A DNA stretch of 64,000 bases from Smallanthus sonchifolius (Eukaryota > Streptophyta > Magnoliopsida > Asterales > Asteraceae), in contig CM042038.1 in the NCBI GenBank assembly GCA_023525975.1, positions 10,913,272 to 10,977,271 of the forward strand. The letters are read 5' to 3'. This document shows positions 37,521 to 47,969 of the stretch, in pieces (the stretch's first letter is position 1; the number at the start of each line of letters is the position of its first letter). A program made the position numbers and the translations under genes. The notes beneath the pieces were generated by a model that saw only the letters and a list, made by a program, of their open reading frames with translations, had not been told where the DNA came from and ran no database searches.

Positions 37521-39250
37521 AGGATAGGGTTTAAATGCTAACTAAGTTTTATAAGAAAATCATGCTAACCTAATTTTAGTCATTGATCTTGTTTGATCAA
37601 TAGTTGATATACTTTAATGACATATTTTTAATTATCTAAATTAAAATTAATTTTTATTAATTAGAAAAGGATATAATAGTAAATTACTTTCCAAATCAAT
37701 TAATTAGATTCCTAAATTTTCTCACACTCTCTCTCTTTCTCTCTCATATATTTCTCTCTCTTATTAAATCAATTCATTAGTTAAATTACATAAAATAACT
37801 TAAAAATTAATAATGCATACATATGTTATTGATAAAAAAAACATAAACTATTATAAATCTATTTATGAATCAGTAACCTATTGATGTGTAAATATACAAT
37901 CAATCTGAATAATGAATTAGTACAATGGACTGCATAGGTCGGTACATATATGTAACACTTGTGTTACATATACGTACCGACTGTGTTATATATACGTATC
38001 GACCTGCGTTACATATATGTAACACATGTGTTACATATACGTACCAAATGAAATACACAGATAGCTCTCTTGGTGCATTCATCATCTTCACCCTTCCCAT
38101 CTCAATAGCCTCCGTAAACCCTAGCTTTCCAAGCACCTTCTTCAAACTCCGCCTACAAATAATACATATATGTAACTTGTACTGTTACGTATACGTAACA
38201 CTACTTGTTACATATATGCACCAAGTCAAAAAGAACTAAACGGAAAGGTCTTCGCCGGATGATGACTGCTTCGTAATTTCTAGAGGGTTTCACAACAACG
38301 ACTAAATCTGATGAGGAGGGATAAACATGAACAATAAATATCTAAAACTCTTCGTCGAATCCAAAACCTCCTAGGCTTCGTCCCTTGTGTTGTCCAATTG
38401 TCCTACAATCTAGAGATCGCAACCGTAGCAAAGGGATAACCTAATGAACAAGGTGGACTACAAATGGAATGGATGGATTTCAAATATCATTTACTTGTTT
38501 TAGGACCAGGCCTTATGCACCTCAAATGAACCAAAAATACTATCACAGGCTTCATAAATATAGGACCCTTTTTTTATTAATAAACAATGAAGAAAATAAG
38601 TTCAGGAAAAAAAAAAAAAGGGATTCATAAGTGAGGATCCTCAAATGAACTAATTACTATCATAGTCTTCATTAAGTATCTTTGCACATGACAAGATGGA
38701 CAAAACCAGTTTGGTAATTTCAACAGGCTTTTTACACAGAGCCACTTTGACTTGAAAATTTCAATCATAATCACTTGAATCCCATGAATCAATATTATTG
38801 ATGTACTATACAATGAAATGAAGGTAAAGACAAATATTTAGTATAGTCTTAAAGTTTGAAAATCACGATTAATTCATAAGAACCCACAAAACCAGAAAGG
38901 GCTTGTAACCCTAAGCGCCACCCCAACCTCTTTGAAATCGCTAACACACCTTTCAAATCGATGGAATAAGCAAAAGAATTCGCTGGTGAAGGAGCGGAGC
39001 GATGATAATGAAGGAGGCGGAGCGATGATGGTGATGAAGGAGGCGGAGCGATGATGGTGATGAAGTGAGGTTGTCTGTCTGGATCGATTGAAAAGTTTAG
39101 GGCTGAAAAAGGTTAATATTGAATTTTAATTAAAAATCAATACTTACCTATTAAAAATAGGATATAATCTTACTAAAATACCCTTTTATTAATAAAAATA
39201 AAGGTTGAGAGCATGGTTATTACATACAAACTTGGTTAGTATTTGAACCC
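37521..39250. mobile_element. Inverted-repeat element inserted in a TA run, about 1.73 kb
   Basis: AGGGTTTAAATGCTAACTAA near the left end and AGGGTTCAAATACTAACCAA (inverted) at the right end are terminal repeats. A weaker AT-rich similarity continues inward (TAGTAAATTAC... versus ...AAGGGTATTTTAGTAAGAT). Both sides are TATATATA. The interior holds two clusters of short palindromes (37937-38046 and 38163-38222) and a GGAGGCGGAGCGATGATGGT tandem repeat near 38993-39065. No transposase is present, so it is non-autonomous. Confidence 0.6.
37937..38222. repeat. Clusters of TACATATATGTA/TACGTA palindromes
   Basis: Within this stretch GTTACATATATGTAACA-type and GTTACATATACGTACC-type words recur about eight times, on both sides of an unrelated 120-bp piece. 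Similar words (GTTACGTATACGTAA) recur three times at 39490-39590 in the neighbouring element. Confidence 0.65.
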
Positions 39251-39258
39251 TATATATA

Positions 39259-39426
39259 TATATGATTAGGTAAAATTGGGTTTTTTAGTGGTTTTCTCGG
39301 TTTTCGTCTAACTTGTGGTTTTCTCTGTAACCCTCCCCTATATATAGGGGAGGGTTACAGAGAAAACCACAAGTTAGACGAAAACCGAGAAAACCACTAA
39401 AAAACCCAATTTTACCTAATCATATA
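39259..39426. repeat. Perfect 168-bp palindrome
   Basis: The left 84 bases are the exact reverse complement of the right 84, with no spacer. The centre is CCCCTATATATAGGGG at 39335-39350. I checked the arms base by base. The right arm is also the left terminal repeat of the element at 39347-39653, so the left arm is a second, inverted terminal repeat of the same family, joined end to end. Confidence 0.95.
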
Positions 39427-39651
39427 ATAATATTTATTTTATTTTTATTTATTTATAAGAGTGTCAATTTAATATTAAACATTTTTACACATAGCGTTAC
39501 GTATACGTAAACATAAAATAAAAAAATTGTGGTTACGTATACGTAAATCAAAAAATTGTTTTTTGATACGTATCCGTAAATCAAAAAATTGCCTGAAATA
39601 ATGTGGTTTTCTCGATTTTCGTTTAACTTTTTGGTTTTCTTTTGATGCTTC

Positions 39652-39653
<2 letters not shown>
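39347..39653. mobile_element. Small MITE sharing an arm with the palindrome
   Basis: The left end GGGGAGGGTTACAGAGAAAA (continuing through GTTAGACGAAAA) is matched by GTGGTTTTCTCGATTTTCG...GCTTCCC, inverted, at 39603-39653. TA runs lie on both sides. The interior contains three GTTACGTATACGTAA-type words. Confidence 0.6.
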
Positions 39654-39691
<38 letters not shown>

Positions 39692-39724
39692 ACGAAAAAA
39701 GTATAATTTTCAATATACAAAAGA

Positions 39725-41840
39725 AGAGCTTGATTGGGGTGTGTGTTGATTTCTATGAAGTGTAACTCTGTTCTAATATGTTTGGTTGTAAACCTGATAA
39801 GATCCCTTTTATGTATCTGGGGGTCTTGCTGAAAGAAAATATGGCCAGTTCTAAAGACTTGAAGATTATCATAGATAGGTTTGATAAGAGGCTTTCTAAA
39901 TGAATAGCTAACTTTTTATAGAGTGGAGGGCATTCTATTTAAATCTCGTTCAATTGGCATATATTGTCTCTTTTTCATGTCAATCAAGGTGTCAAAGGAA
40001 TTGGAATAGTTGAGAACGATGTTTTTTTTGGGAGCGGTGGGGAATTCAAGGAAAATGCATTGGGTTAATTGGGACTTGGTTATAGTAGCCAAAGAGAGAG
40101 AGGTTTGGGAATTGAGAGTCTATATGCATTTAATTTAATCATGTTTTTTTGTTAAAATGGATGTGCAGATTTTTGAATAATCAAGGGAGTTTACGGGTAA
40201 ATATTCTTAAAACTATTCATGGAGACACAATACGTTTTTTAATAGGATTTCTTGTGGTGGAGGGAATGGAGTATGAGAATTGTTAAATCCTTTGGCTCTT
40301 TTCATGATAGAAGTATTATTCTGTTCTCATTTATCAGGAAAAGGTGGGTAATGAGGTTTCTACTTCTTTCTGGATATTTAGGTGGGTAATTCCCGAATGT
40401 GAGATATGTTCTCAAGATGTTTGCGAAAGAAATGGTGGAGGGTTGTTCTATTCATTATCGATGGAGGGATGGGGTGGGATTTTGAAAATGGCACCGTGTC
40501 ATACATGGTGTGGGTGAATTTGAACAATTTGTTGAGTTAGTACAAATGCTTAAAGGAGGTCCGTTCTCTTTACAAAATGATATTTGGATGTGTAGATTGG
40601 ATGATGATGATGTGCATTTTACCGTTGATTTAGTTATGGTGGATTGATAATTGTATCTAGGGCTGTAAACGAACCGAACGTTCAGCGAACAGTTCGTGAA
40701 CCGTTCGACGGGAAGTTGGTGCTTTAGTGCTGGTATGATCGCAACCGAAATAACTCCTTAATTCTATTAATTTATCCCCTTCCCCACGTGGCTCCTTTTT
40801 ACTTACATGCTGCCTCTTGCGCGTGCGTTTCGCCTTACGCCTACGCACGCGTCACACGCTCGCGAGCGTTAAAATTTTATACCTCCTTGGACAAAAAATA
40901 GTCTCACGCTCCCCCGGGCTCAAAAATAAATGACTAGTATATGAAAACACAAGTGTTCCACCCGACGTAAAAACGGGAGTTACCTGCGCTCGGGATCACC
41001 CGACACGTGACCCGCGCTCCCGGGTCGCTCTGTTCGTGGATATTATATGACAAAAACTCGTTAAGCCCACCCTCGCTTGCATAATAATCGACGGGTGACA
41101 TTTTATAGAATAAATGAACGAACATGAACAAGGAATTCCGTCCGATTAACTAAATGAACAGATGTCTCGTTCGTTCAGTTGTATTCGTGAACGTTCGTTC
41201 GTTTATGTTCATTTAAATTCGTGTTCGTTTATGTATCGTTTGTTTATGTTGTTCATCAAAGATTTTTGTATATTTCTTTCTTATTTTATCTAAACTTTAT
41301 ATATTCTTTAATTTTTATTTTATTTTTTACTCTAAAATTAACTAAGTAAAGTAAGTTCGATACAAGTACAAATAACTTGATATTAAAATGATCTTATTAA
41401 ATGTTCATTTCGGAAGATATTAGGGTTGATATCAAAAGTCCCAAATTAGCCTTCGTTCGGTTCCGTTCGTGAACAAATACATTTCTTTAATGAACGAACA
41501 CGAACAAGAAATTTCGTTCGGTTAGTGTTCGTGAACCGTTCATGAACAAGTTAAATGCTTAACGAACGAACACGAACAAGGCTTCGTTCGGTTCGGTTCG
41601 TTTACAGCCCTAATTGTATCCTTCCGGTTGGGATAAGACCTAGCGTATGGAATTGTTTCATTCCAAGGAAGGTTAACAAGTTAACATGAACATTTCTTAT
41701 AGATAAGATTCCTACTCAGATGAATTTGGATAAAAAAAGGGATGGGCGTTGACTCAGTATTGTGTCATTTGTGTGGTGTGAATCTCGAAACTACAAATCA
41801 TGTTCGGGTGACTGTTTTGTAGCGGTTAAGATTTAAAATG
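39725..41840 (+). pseudogene. Degenerate LINE (non-LTR retrotransposon) 3' part, split by an insertion
   Basis: The conceptual translation shows the thumb-like part of a plant LINE reverse transcriptase (IPFMYLGVLLKENM, then SGGHS and FKENA-type blocks). After the inserted element (40658-41612), the zinc-binding end (IPTQMNLDKK, LCGVNLETTNH in another frame) follows. Many stop codons and frame changes are present. The 5' half, with the endonuclease and the catalytic part of the reverse transcriptase, is absent. 5' truncation is usual for LINE copies. Confidence 0.7.
40658..41612. mobile_element. Non-autonomous hAT element with 8-bp TSD, 955 bp
   Basis: The ends TAGGGCTGTAAACGAACCGA and, inverted, the same bases at 41593-41612 form terminal repeats. 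They are followed by subterminal GTTCGTGAACCGTTC-type motifs on both sides. Identical 8-bp repeats ATTGTATC flank it at 40650-40657 and 41613-41620. An 8-bp duplication and a TAGGG(C) end are typical of hAT elements. The interior has no transposase. It split the LINE remnant, so it is younger than that copy. Confidence 0.88.
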
Positions 41841-41894
41841 TTTACAAATCATGTTCGTGGTAACTATTTTATAGCGGTTAAGATTTGAAATGTT
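41792..41894 (+). repeat. Tandem duplication, about 51-bp unit
   Basis: A unit beginning ACAAATCATGTTCG and containing TAGCGGTTAAGATTT occurs twice in a row, with a few substitutions, at the end of the LINE remnant. Confidence 0.7.
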
Positions 41895-42810
41895 AGGTTG
41901 TTGGACTCTAAACATCCGACTTACCTTATGAGTTGTTTCTTAAAAAAAAAAAGTTCCACATGTAAAGGAGAGCAGGAATTCTAGATGATATAAAGAAAAT
42001 GATTGTTAAAATATTATATAAATAATAAATAGGATTATATAAATAAAATATTTGTTTTCCTACGGCCATTTGGCCCATTTCTAGCGTGGGATGTTACATA
42101 TAATTATAAATATCGAACTGTATTTTTTAAGTTAATGAAGATGATTGAAATAAACTTGCTAGTTCATAATTTTATAAATAAATTTAACTTACAAATTATT
42201 TAGCATAGAACTTTTTTACAAAATTACTTGTACACGTACGTTTACGGATGAAGAATACTATTACAAGTAAATAAACTAAAAATTATGCTTTACTTTACAT
42301 TTATAATTATTAATTACACCCCTCTTTATATTTGCTTTTGAAACTTGAGTTTCATGATTATCCTTTTGTGTATGAATTTAATGTGTATAACATTCTAAAT
42401 TTGTTAAATATATAAGCATATTTTTTAAAAATGTTTTTAATGCCAGATCTCTAACTGGTTCAGTTGACATGCGTTGAACTAACACTGGTTAGGAATACAG
42501 CTTTTAACGAATGTCATTGAACCGCTGAACACTTAACTGGTTGTACTGTTTGAGTAAAAAAAATGCTTCAAAATTATATATATTTTAATTTCAAGATTTA
42601 CACTTAAACCTGTGTAAAAAATACGGAGATTTGGTAATATACTTTTAAATAGTAAATTATTTTCATAATAAAAAAAAACCCTTCCACTATTTTGTTTTCC
42701 TTTTTTCAAAGAATAATATATTTTTATGATTCTTTTATAACAATATACTATTCAGATCTTATTTAATGTATAACAATATACTATTCAGATTTTATGTAAT
42801 GTATAAATAT
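41895..42810. other. AT-rich intergenic DNA, nothing recognised
   Basis: No gene was seen. The phrase AACAATATACTATTCAGAT repeats near 42740 and 42775. It ends at the target duplication of the Mutator-like element. Confidence 0.4.
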
Positions 42811-43132
42811 TTTTTAATAGAGTAAAGTGTCATTTTCGTCCCTGTGGTTTGGCTATTTTAGCCACTTTCATCCAAAAAGTTTTTTTTTAGCCTTTTCGTC
42901 CCTGACCTTTCAAAATCTATCCATTTTCATCCAATTGACTAACCCTGTTAAATTATTACCGTTAAACCAAGGGTATTTTCGTCTTTTCAAAATTCCTTTT
43001 ATATTCTATTTCTTTAATTCCTTTTCAACCTTTACAAAACAAACGAAGGAAAATTAGGTTTTCAAAATCACAGTGGCCAGAGAACTAGGTTTTCAAAATC
43101 ACAGTGACACTCAATCGAACGAACTCATAGAA

Positions 43133-46100
43133 ATGGATGAGGGAATGGATTCTGGAACATGGAAAGTTCGACGACCTAAATCACACTTCAATCCATTCAA
43201 ATTTTACGGTAGGTTCTCATAAACCCATTTTTACACTCTTTTTACTGAAAAATCGTTGATTTTGTAACTCTTTTATACACATTTCATTCAGGAAATGATG
43301 ATAGCTTGTTTACAATTGAATTACACCATGGGGGGAAGTTCACTGAGTTTCCAGATATAAGATACTTGTTTGGCATGGTTGACTATGTTAACAAGGTTAA
43401 GTCTGATTCCTTTTCTGTAATTATAGTAAGTGATATTGTAATTTCACTCGGTTATTGTCAAGAAGATGGGATGAAATACCATTTTAGGGTTCCAGGTGAT
43501 GATTTGGATCTTGGTCTTAGACCCTTAGCTACTGATACAGATGTGTTGAATATGAAAAAATATGTTCAAAAGCATAGGGTAATTGAGGTTTATGTTGAAC
43601 ATTTGAGTCCAGTATATACTCGATTTGTAAAGGGAAATGTTTCAAGGAAATGTAAAGAGGGTATTGATCATGAAGGTGATAAAGAGGGTATTGATCATGA
43701 AGGTGATAAAGAGGGTAGTGATAATGAAGGTGATAAAGAGGTTAGTGATCATGAAGGTGATAAAGAGGGTAGATGTGATAAAGATGATGAGTCTGATTCT
43801 GACTACATAGTAGATGATAACTTTGTTGAAGATGTTAATGTGGATATGAATGAATTTAGGTCAGCTGTGGACTTTAACATTAGTGATGAGGGTGAAGAGA
43901 ATGACAATGAGGAAGAAGAACAATTGGTAGAGGTTGATCTAGATGATTTTGATAGTCCTGGTGATTCTGATAATGACACAAACCTAAGAAAATCTGTACA
44001 GAACATAAGGAATAAGAAGAAAAAGTCAAAGCAAGATATGGATTGTCCATTCTATGTTGGTCAATGTTTTGGAGATAGGGAGGAAATTAAGTCTATGGTA
44101 ACAAAGCATGCCATAGATAGTAGAAGGCAGTTGTTTATAACTAGAAATGATCTAGAGAGGTTTAGGGTGGTGTGTATGGGAGTAAATCCAAGTCTTGTTA
44201 GTTGTGAGGGTATTGATCATGATGTTACAATACAGGAAAAGGGTAAAACAAGGGAACCGAAGGACAAATCAGTCAACAAAAACACACGTGGTGGGTCCCA
44301 TGGTGTTGCTACTTTTGAGAAAAGCAACAAAGGTGGTGGGTCCCAAGGGAGTAGTTCAAAGCCTGCAAAGCATTCAACACCTAAAAAGAAGATTCCCACA
44401 TGCCCATGGTTATTGCACATATCAAACCGGAAAAAAGAGTATTCTTGGGTTGTTAAAACCCTATTAAAAGAGCATCAGTGTCTTCAAACAAGGGATGTAG
44501 GTCTATGCACCATTGGTTGGTTGGCCAAGGATATTGAACATACTATTTATGCTAATCCTAGCATACCACCAAGAGCCCTTGTAGATACTTTGCAAAAGAA
44601 ATTACAGCTTTCTGTCACTCCTCAACAAGTTTTTAAGGCTAAAATGATAGCAACAAAGAAGGTTCAAGGAGATTATGAGGATCAATATGTGCACCTTAGA
44701 GAATATTGTGATGAGCTCATCAGATCTAATCCTGGTACAACTGTAAAGATAGATGTGGAATATGAGTGTAACCCTAGCAGTCAAATAAGGCAATTTAAAA
44801 GGATTTACATATGCTTAGGTCCATTGAAGCAGGGATTTAAGCTCTGTGGCAGAGAACTACTAGGGTTGGATGGTTGTTTCATGAAAGGACCATTTCCTGG
44901 CCAGATCTTAACTGCAGTTGGAGTTGATGCAAACAATGGGATCTATCTTGTTGCTTATGCTTTGGTTGAAGCTGAAACTACTAATTCATGGTGTTGGTTT
45001 TTGGAGTGTTTGGGTGAAGATCTGGACCTGTCATACAACTCCAATTTTACATTTATAAGTGACAGGCAGAAGGTATACTTTCTAACTGTTTGCATACACT
45101 TAACTGTTTTGTTAAATTGTATATATACTAACTGTTTGCTTACAACTAGGGCATTATACCTGCATTAGTTAAGGTGTATCCAAGTGCAGAACATAGATAT
45201 TGTTTAAGGCATATTCATGATAATATGAAACAGAAGTGGAAAGGGCAGAAGTTCAAAAACCTTCTTTGGAAATGTGCAAGTGTGACAACAACACAAGGAT
45301 TTGACAAGGCTATGAATGAAGTGTTGATAGAAGATAAGTCACTACATGATTGGTTGAAGGAGATTCCACCCAGACATTGGACAAGAGCTCATTTTAGAGG
45401 TATGTTTACTTATATTTTCATTATATTTGTTCATATACATTTGACAACATGTTATTGTAATTAATCCAGAGAGGTCAAAGTGTGATGTCCTGTTGAACAA
45501 TTTGTGTGAGGTGTTCAACAGGCAGCTGATAGATGCAAGAGACAAGCCAATCATCACTTGTCTAGACTACATTAGGGAGTACTTAATGAAGAGAATAGTT
45601 GTGGTACATAAGATCATTGCAAAGTGTAAAGGACCATTAACACCTACAGCTACAAAGATGCTTGATCAAATAAAGACTGATGCCTCTCATTACACTGTCA
45701 TTTGGTATGCTTGGTCAATTGTTGTTTTGATTAACTGCTTGGGTTCTAAATGTTTGCTTACACTTATGTGTGTTTTAAAATTAGGGCCGGAACCGGCAAG
45801 TATCAGGTAACTGGTCCTACTGGAGAGCAACGTGCAGTTTTTATGGACAAAAGGAGTTGCTCTTGTAGAAAATGGGACTTGACAGGGATGCCATGCAGGC
45901 ATGCAGTTGCATGTATTTGGAACATGGCCATGCATGGAAGTGATGAGGGTATCCCAGAGAAATGGGTTCATGAAGCTTATTGGCTGGACACATGGAAAAA
46001 GGTCTATGCACATACATTAGACCCAATCAATAGCAAGGACTTGTGGACACCATCTAAATGCCCAACTACATTAATTCCTCCTAAACATCACAAACAAGTG

Positions 46101-46274
46101 GGTCGGCCAAAGAAAAAGAGAAAGAAGTCTGCTGATGAAGTCAGTCAACTAACCCAGACCATGTCTAGTAGTGGGAAAATGCCAAGAAAGGGTAACACTG
46201 TTACATGTGATAAGTGCAAGCAAAAAGGACACAACCAAAGGACCTGCAAGGGGCAGAGGGCTAGAACACAATGA
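43133..46274 (+). CDS. MULE transposase (MuDR family)
   Basis: Exons: 43133-43208, 43292-45072, 45150-45399, 45470-45704, 45785-46274 (2832 bp, 943 aa, all GT/AG, frame open). Residues about 25-120 form the MuDR N-terminal domain. An acidic region follows with four 9-residue repeats (EGIDHEGDK type) at 43657-43764. The DDE nuclease core shows Asp551 in GLDGCFMKG, Asp615 in FISDRQK, the CxxH motif CLRH at 637-640, and a candidate Glu716 in NNLCEVFN. A SWIM zinc finger (CSC...H) lies at 806-822 and a CCHC knuckle (CDKCKQKGHNQRTC) near the C-terminus. The enzyme would bind the terminal repeats and cut and paste the element. All expected catalytic residues appear present, so it is a candidate active transposase. 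Confidence 0.9.
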
Positions 46275-46278
46275 CATA

Positions 46279-46460
46279 TTGGTTGTAATGCTATTTTGGT
46301 TGTAATGTTATTTTGGTTTGTAATGCTATTTTGGTTGTAATGTTATTTTGGTTTGTAATGCTATTTTGGTTGTAATGCTTTTTTGGTTGCAAGAACTGTC
46401 TAGGTTGGAATTTATGTATGGAATTTGACTTTTTGGTTGTAATGGTTGTAAAACATTTAG
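46279..46460 (+). repeat. Tandem 20-bp repeats after the transposase gene
   Basis: GGTTGTAATGCTATTTT(G) and its variants recur about six times directly downstream of the transposase stop codon, probably within its 3' UTR. A CACTGCCATTTCAA phrase also recurs at 46694-46785. Confidence 0.7.
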
Positions 46461-46881
46461 GTATGGAACTTATGCAGCTTTATTATGCAGCTTTATTATT
46501 AAATTTGAATTTTTTGGTTGTAATGGCATATGCATGTTTGATCAAATTGGCATTTTGGTATGGCATTTAACTTATGCAGCTTCATTTGCAAATTTGACTT
46601 TTGGGTAGTCAAGTTTTACTTTTGGCTAGTCAAGGTTTATGGTCGAATTTTCAAATGGTATCCAAAAAACATCACTGCCAAACAACAAAATGGTTATCTA
46701 GACACTGCCATTTCAACACCCCAGTTATACACAATATGATCCTGCCATTTCAAAAGTCAAAGTGTCAAACTTCACAAAAATCACTGCCATTTCAAATGTC
46801 AAAGTGAAACATATACATAAGGACCTTCTCATCATCTAAATGAGGTCATTACATTACATAACAAAATCTAGACATCTTTAG

Positions 46882-47300
46882 TCAATTTACAATACAGTGC
46901 CATATGAAAATCAAAACCCAAGTTATACACAATATGAACTTAAGTCTTCTGTTCTCAACTGCCAATGATCTTGCCAACAATTCATGCCTTCTATTTTCCA
47001 CTGCCAGTGCTCTTGCAAGTTCCTCGTGTCTGTTAATTGATCTCAAAAGGCCAGGTATGACTTCTACAGATCTTTGACACATTGGAAAATCAGCCCAACC
47101 AACAAACCCACAACTCCTTCCCTGTCATTAATTAACATTGAATTATATCAAAAATCAAGAATTATGGAGCAATAGAAACGACTATTGCAACATTAGAAAG
47201 CTCTTACCCGTCGATTGCAGCAATAGAAACGACGACCCGGGTTTGCATTTGTCCACGAAGTGCGAGTGACAATTGACGCACCACATGAGCATAGAACCAT
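46882..47300 (-). CDS. Small GRF zinc-finger protein with C-terminal membrane segment, carried by the MULE
   Basis: Exon 1 is 47300-47208 and exon 2 is 47121-46882 (333 bp, 110 aa, GT/AG intron). Splicing joins CSCGASIVTRTSW...NPGRRFYCC to GRSCGFVGWAD, which reconstitutes a GRF-type zinc finger (three or four Cys, NPGRRFY, C-F-W). Next comes a heptad-like stretch in which LARALAVENRR is repeated as LARSLAVENRR, suggesting a short coiled coil. A hydrophobic tail, ILCITWVLIFIWHCIV, probably spans a membrane. GRF fingers in animal repair enzymes bind single-stranded DNA; the role of short plant GRF proteins is not known to me. The gene is convergent to the transposase and starts just inside the right terminal repeat, so it belongs to the element. 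An alternative start in another frame at 47379 does not join the finger. Confidence 0.75.
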
Positions 47301-47662
47301 GGTTGATTTCGGAGGGTCTGTTATCGGAGGGTTGTTGACTGTTTAGGGAGGAAGACGATCCAACCCTAGTTGTTGCCACTGTGATTTTGAAAACCTAATT
47401 TGTGCATGTCGTTCATTTTTTAAAGGTAGAAAAGGGATAGGGAGGGAATAAGGAATTAAAGAAATAGAATATAAAAGGAATTTTGAAAAGACGAAAATAC
47501 CCTTGGTTTAACGGTAATAATTTAACAGGGTTAGTCAATTGGATGAAAATGGATAGATTTTGAAAGGTCAGGGACGAAAAGGCTAAAAAAAAACTTTTTG
47601 GATGAAAGTGGCTAAATTAGCCAAACCACAGGGACGAAAATGACACTTTACTCTTTTTAATA

Positions 47663-47969
47663 TTATATGGGTTTTTGGTCCATCTATTTTCAAAAACTTT
47701 AGCTTTTACTGCTTGTATGTGAAAAAAAATCCAAGCGCACCACCAATAAAATAAAAAAAGGAAAGGATCAGTCCTTGCTGACGGCAACAGAGAATGGCGG
47801 GAAGAACGGATACGACAAATAATATGTACTTTTTTCAATTTACTTAATTAATTAATTTCACTGATAAAACAGAGACAAAAAAGTAACAAAAATTTTGAAA
47901 ACCGGGTAAAAGTGGAAAAGGACCAAACAGCCCTTATTCCAACCAAAATATTACACCCTACGTCCGGTA
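47663..47969. other. Short gap between the MULE and EXL3
   Basis: These 307 bases of AT-rich DNA should contain the 3' UTR of the minus-strand EXL3 gene. Nothing else was seen. Confidence 0.5.

Larger units (their letters stand above)
42820..47653. mobile_element. Complete Mutator-like element (MULE), two genes, 4834 bp
   Basis: The terminal inverted repeats are nearly identical for about 205 bp (42820-43024 and 47449-47653) and remain similar for roughly 60 bp more. Both start GAGTAAAGTGTCATTTTCG. The 9-bp repeats TTTTTAATA flank the element perfectly (42811-42819 and 47654-47662). Inside are an open, spliced transposase gene on the plus strand and a small spliced GRF zinc-finger gene convergent to it. 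Both genes start just inside a terminal repeat, as in classical MuDR. Intact ends, intact duplication and open frames point to a recent, possibly active insertion. Its right end is only about 0.3 kb from the 3' end of EXL3. Confidence 0.92.

Noticed and set aside
47182..47379. Open stretch starting MATTRVGSSSS on the minus strand
   Set aside because: It overlaps the GRF exon in a different frame. Only the frame starting at 47300 gives the zinc finger that continues in exon 2.
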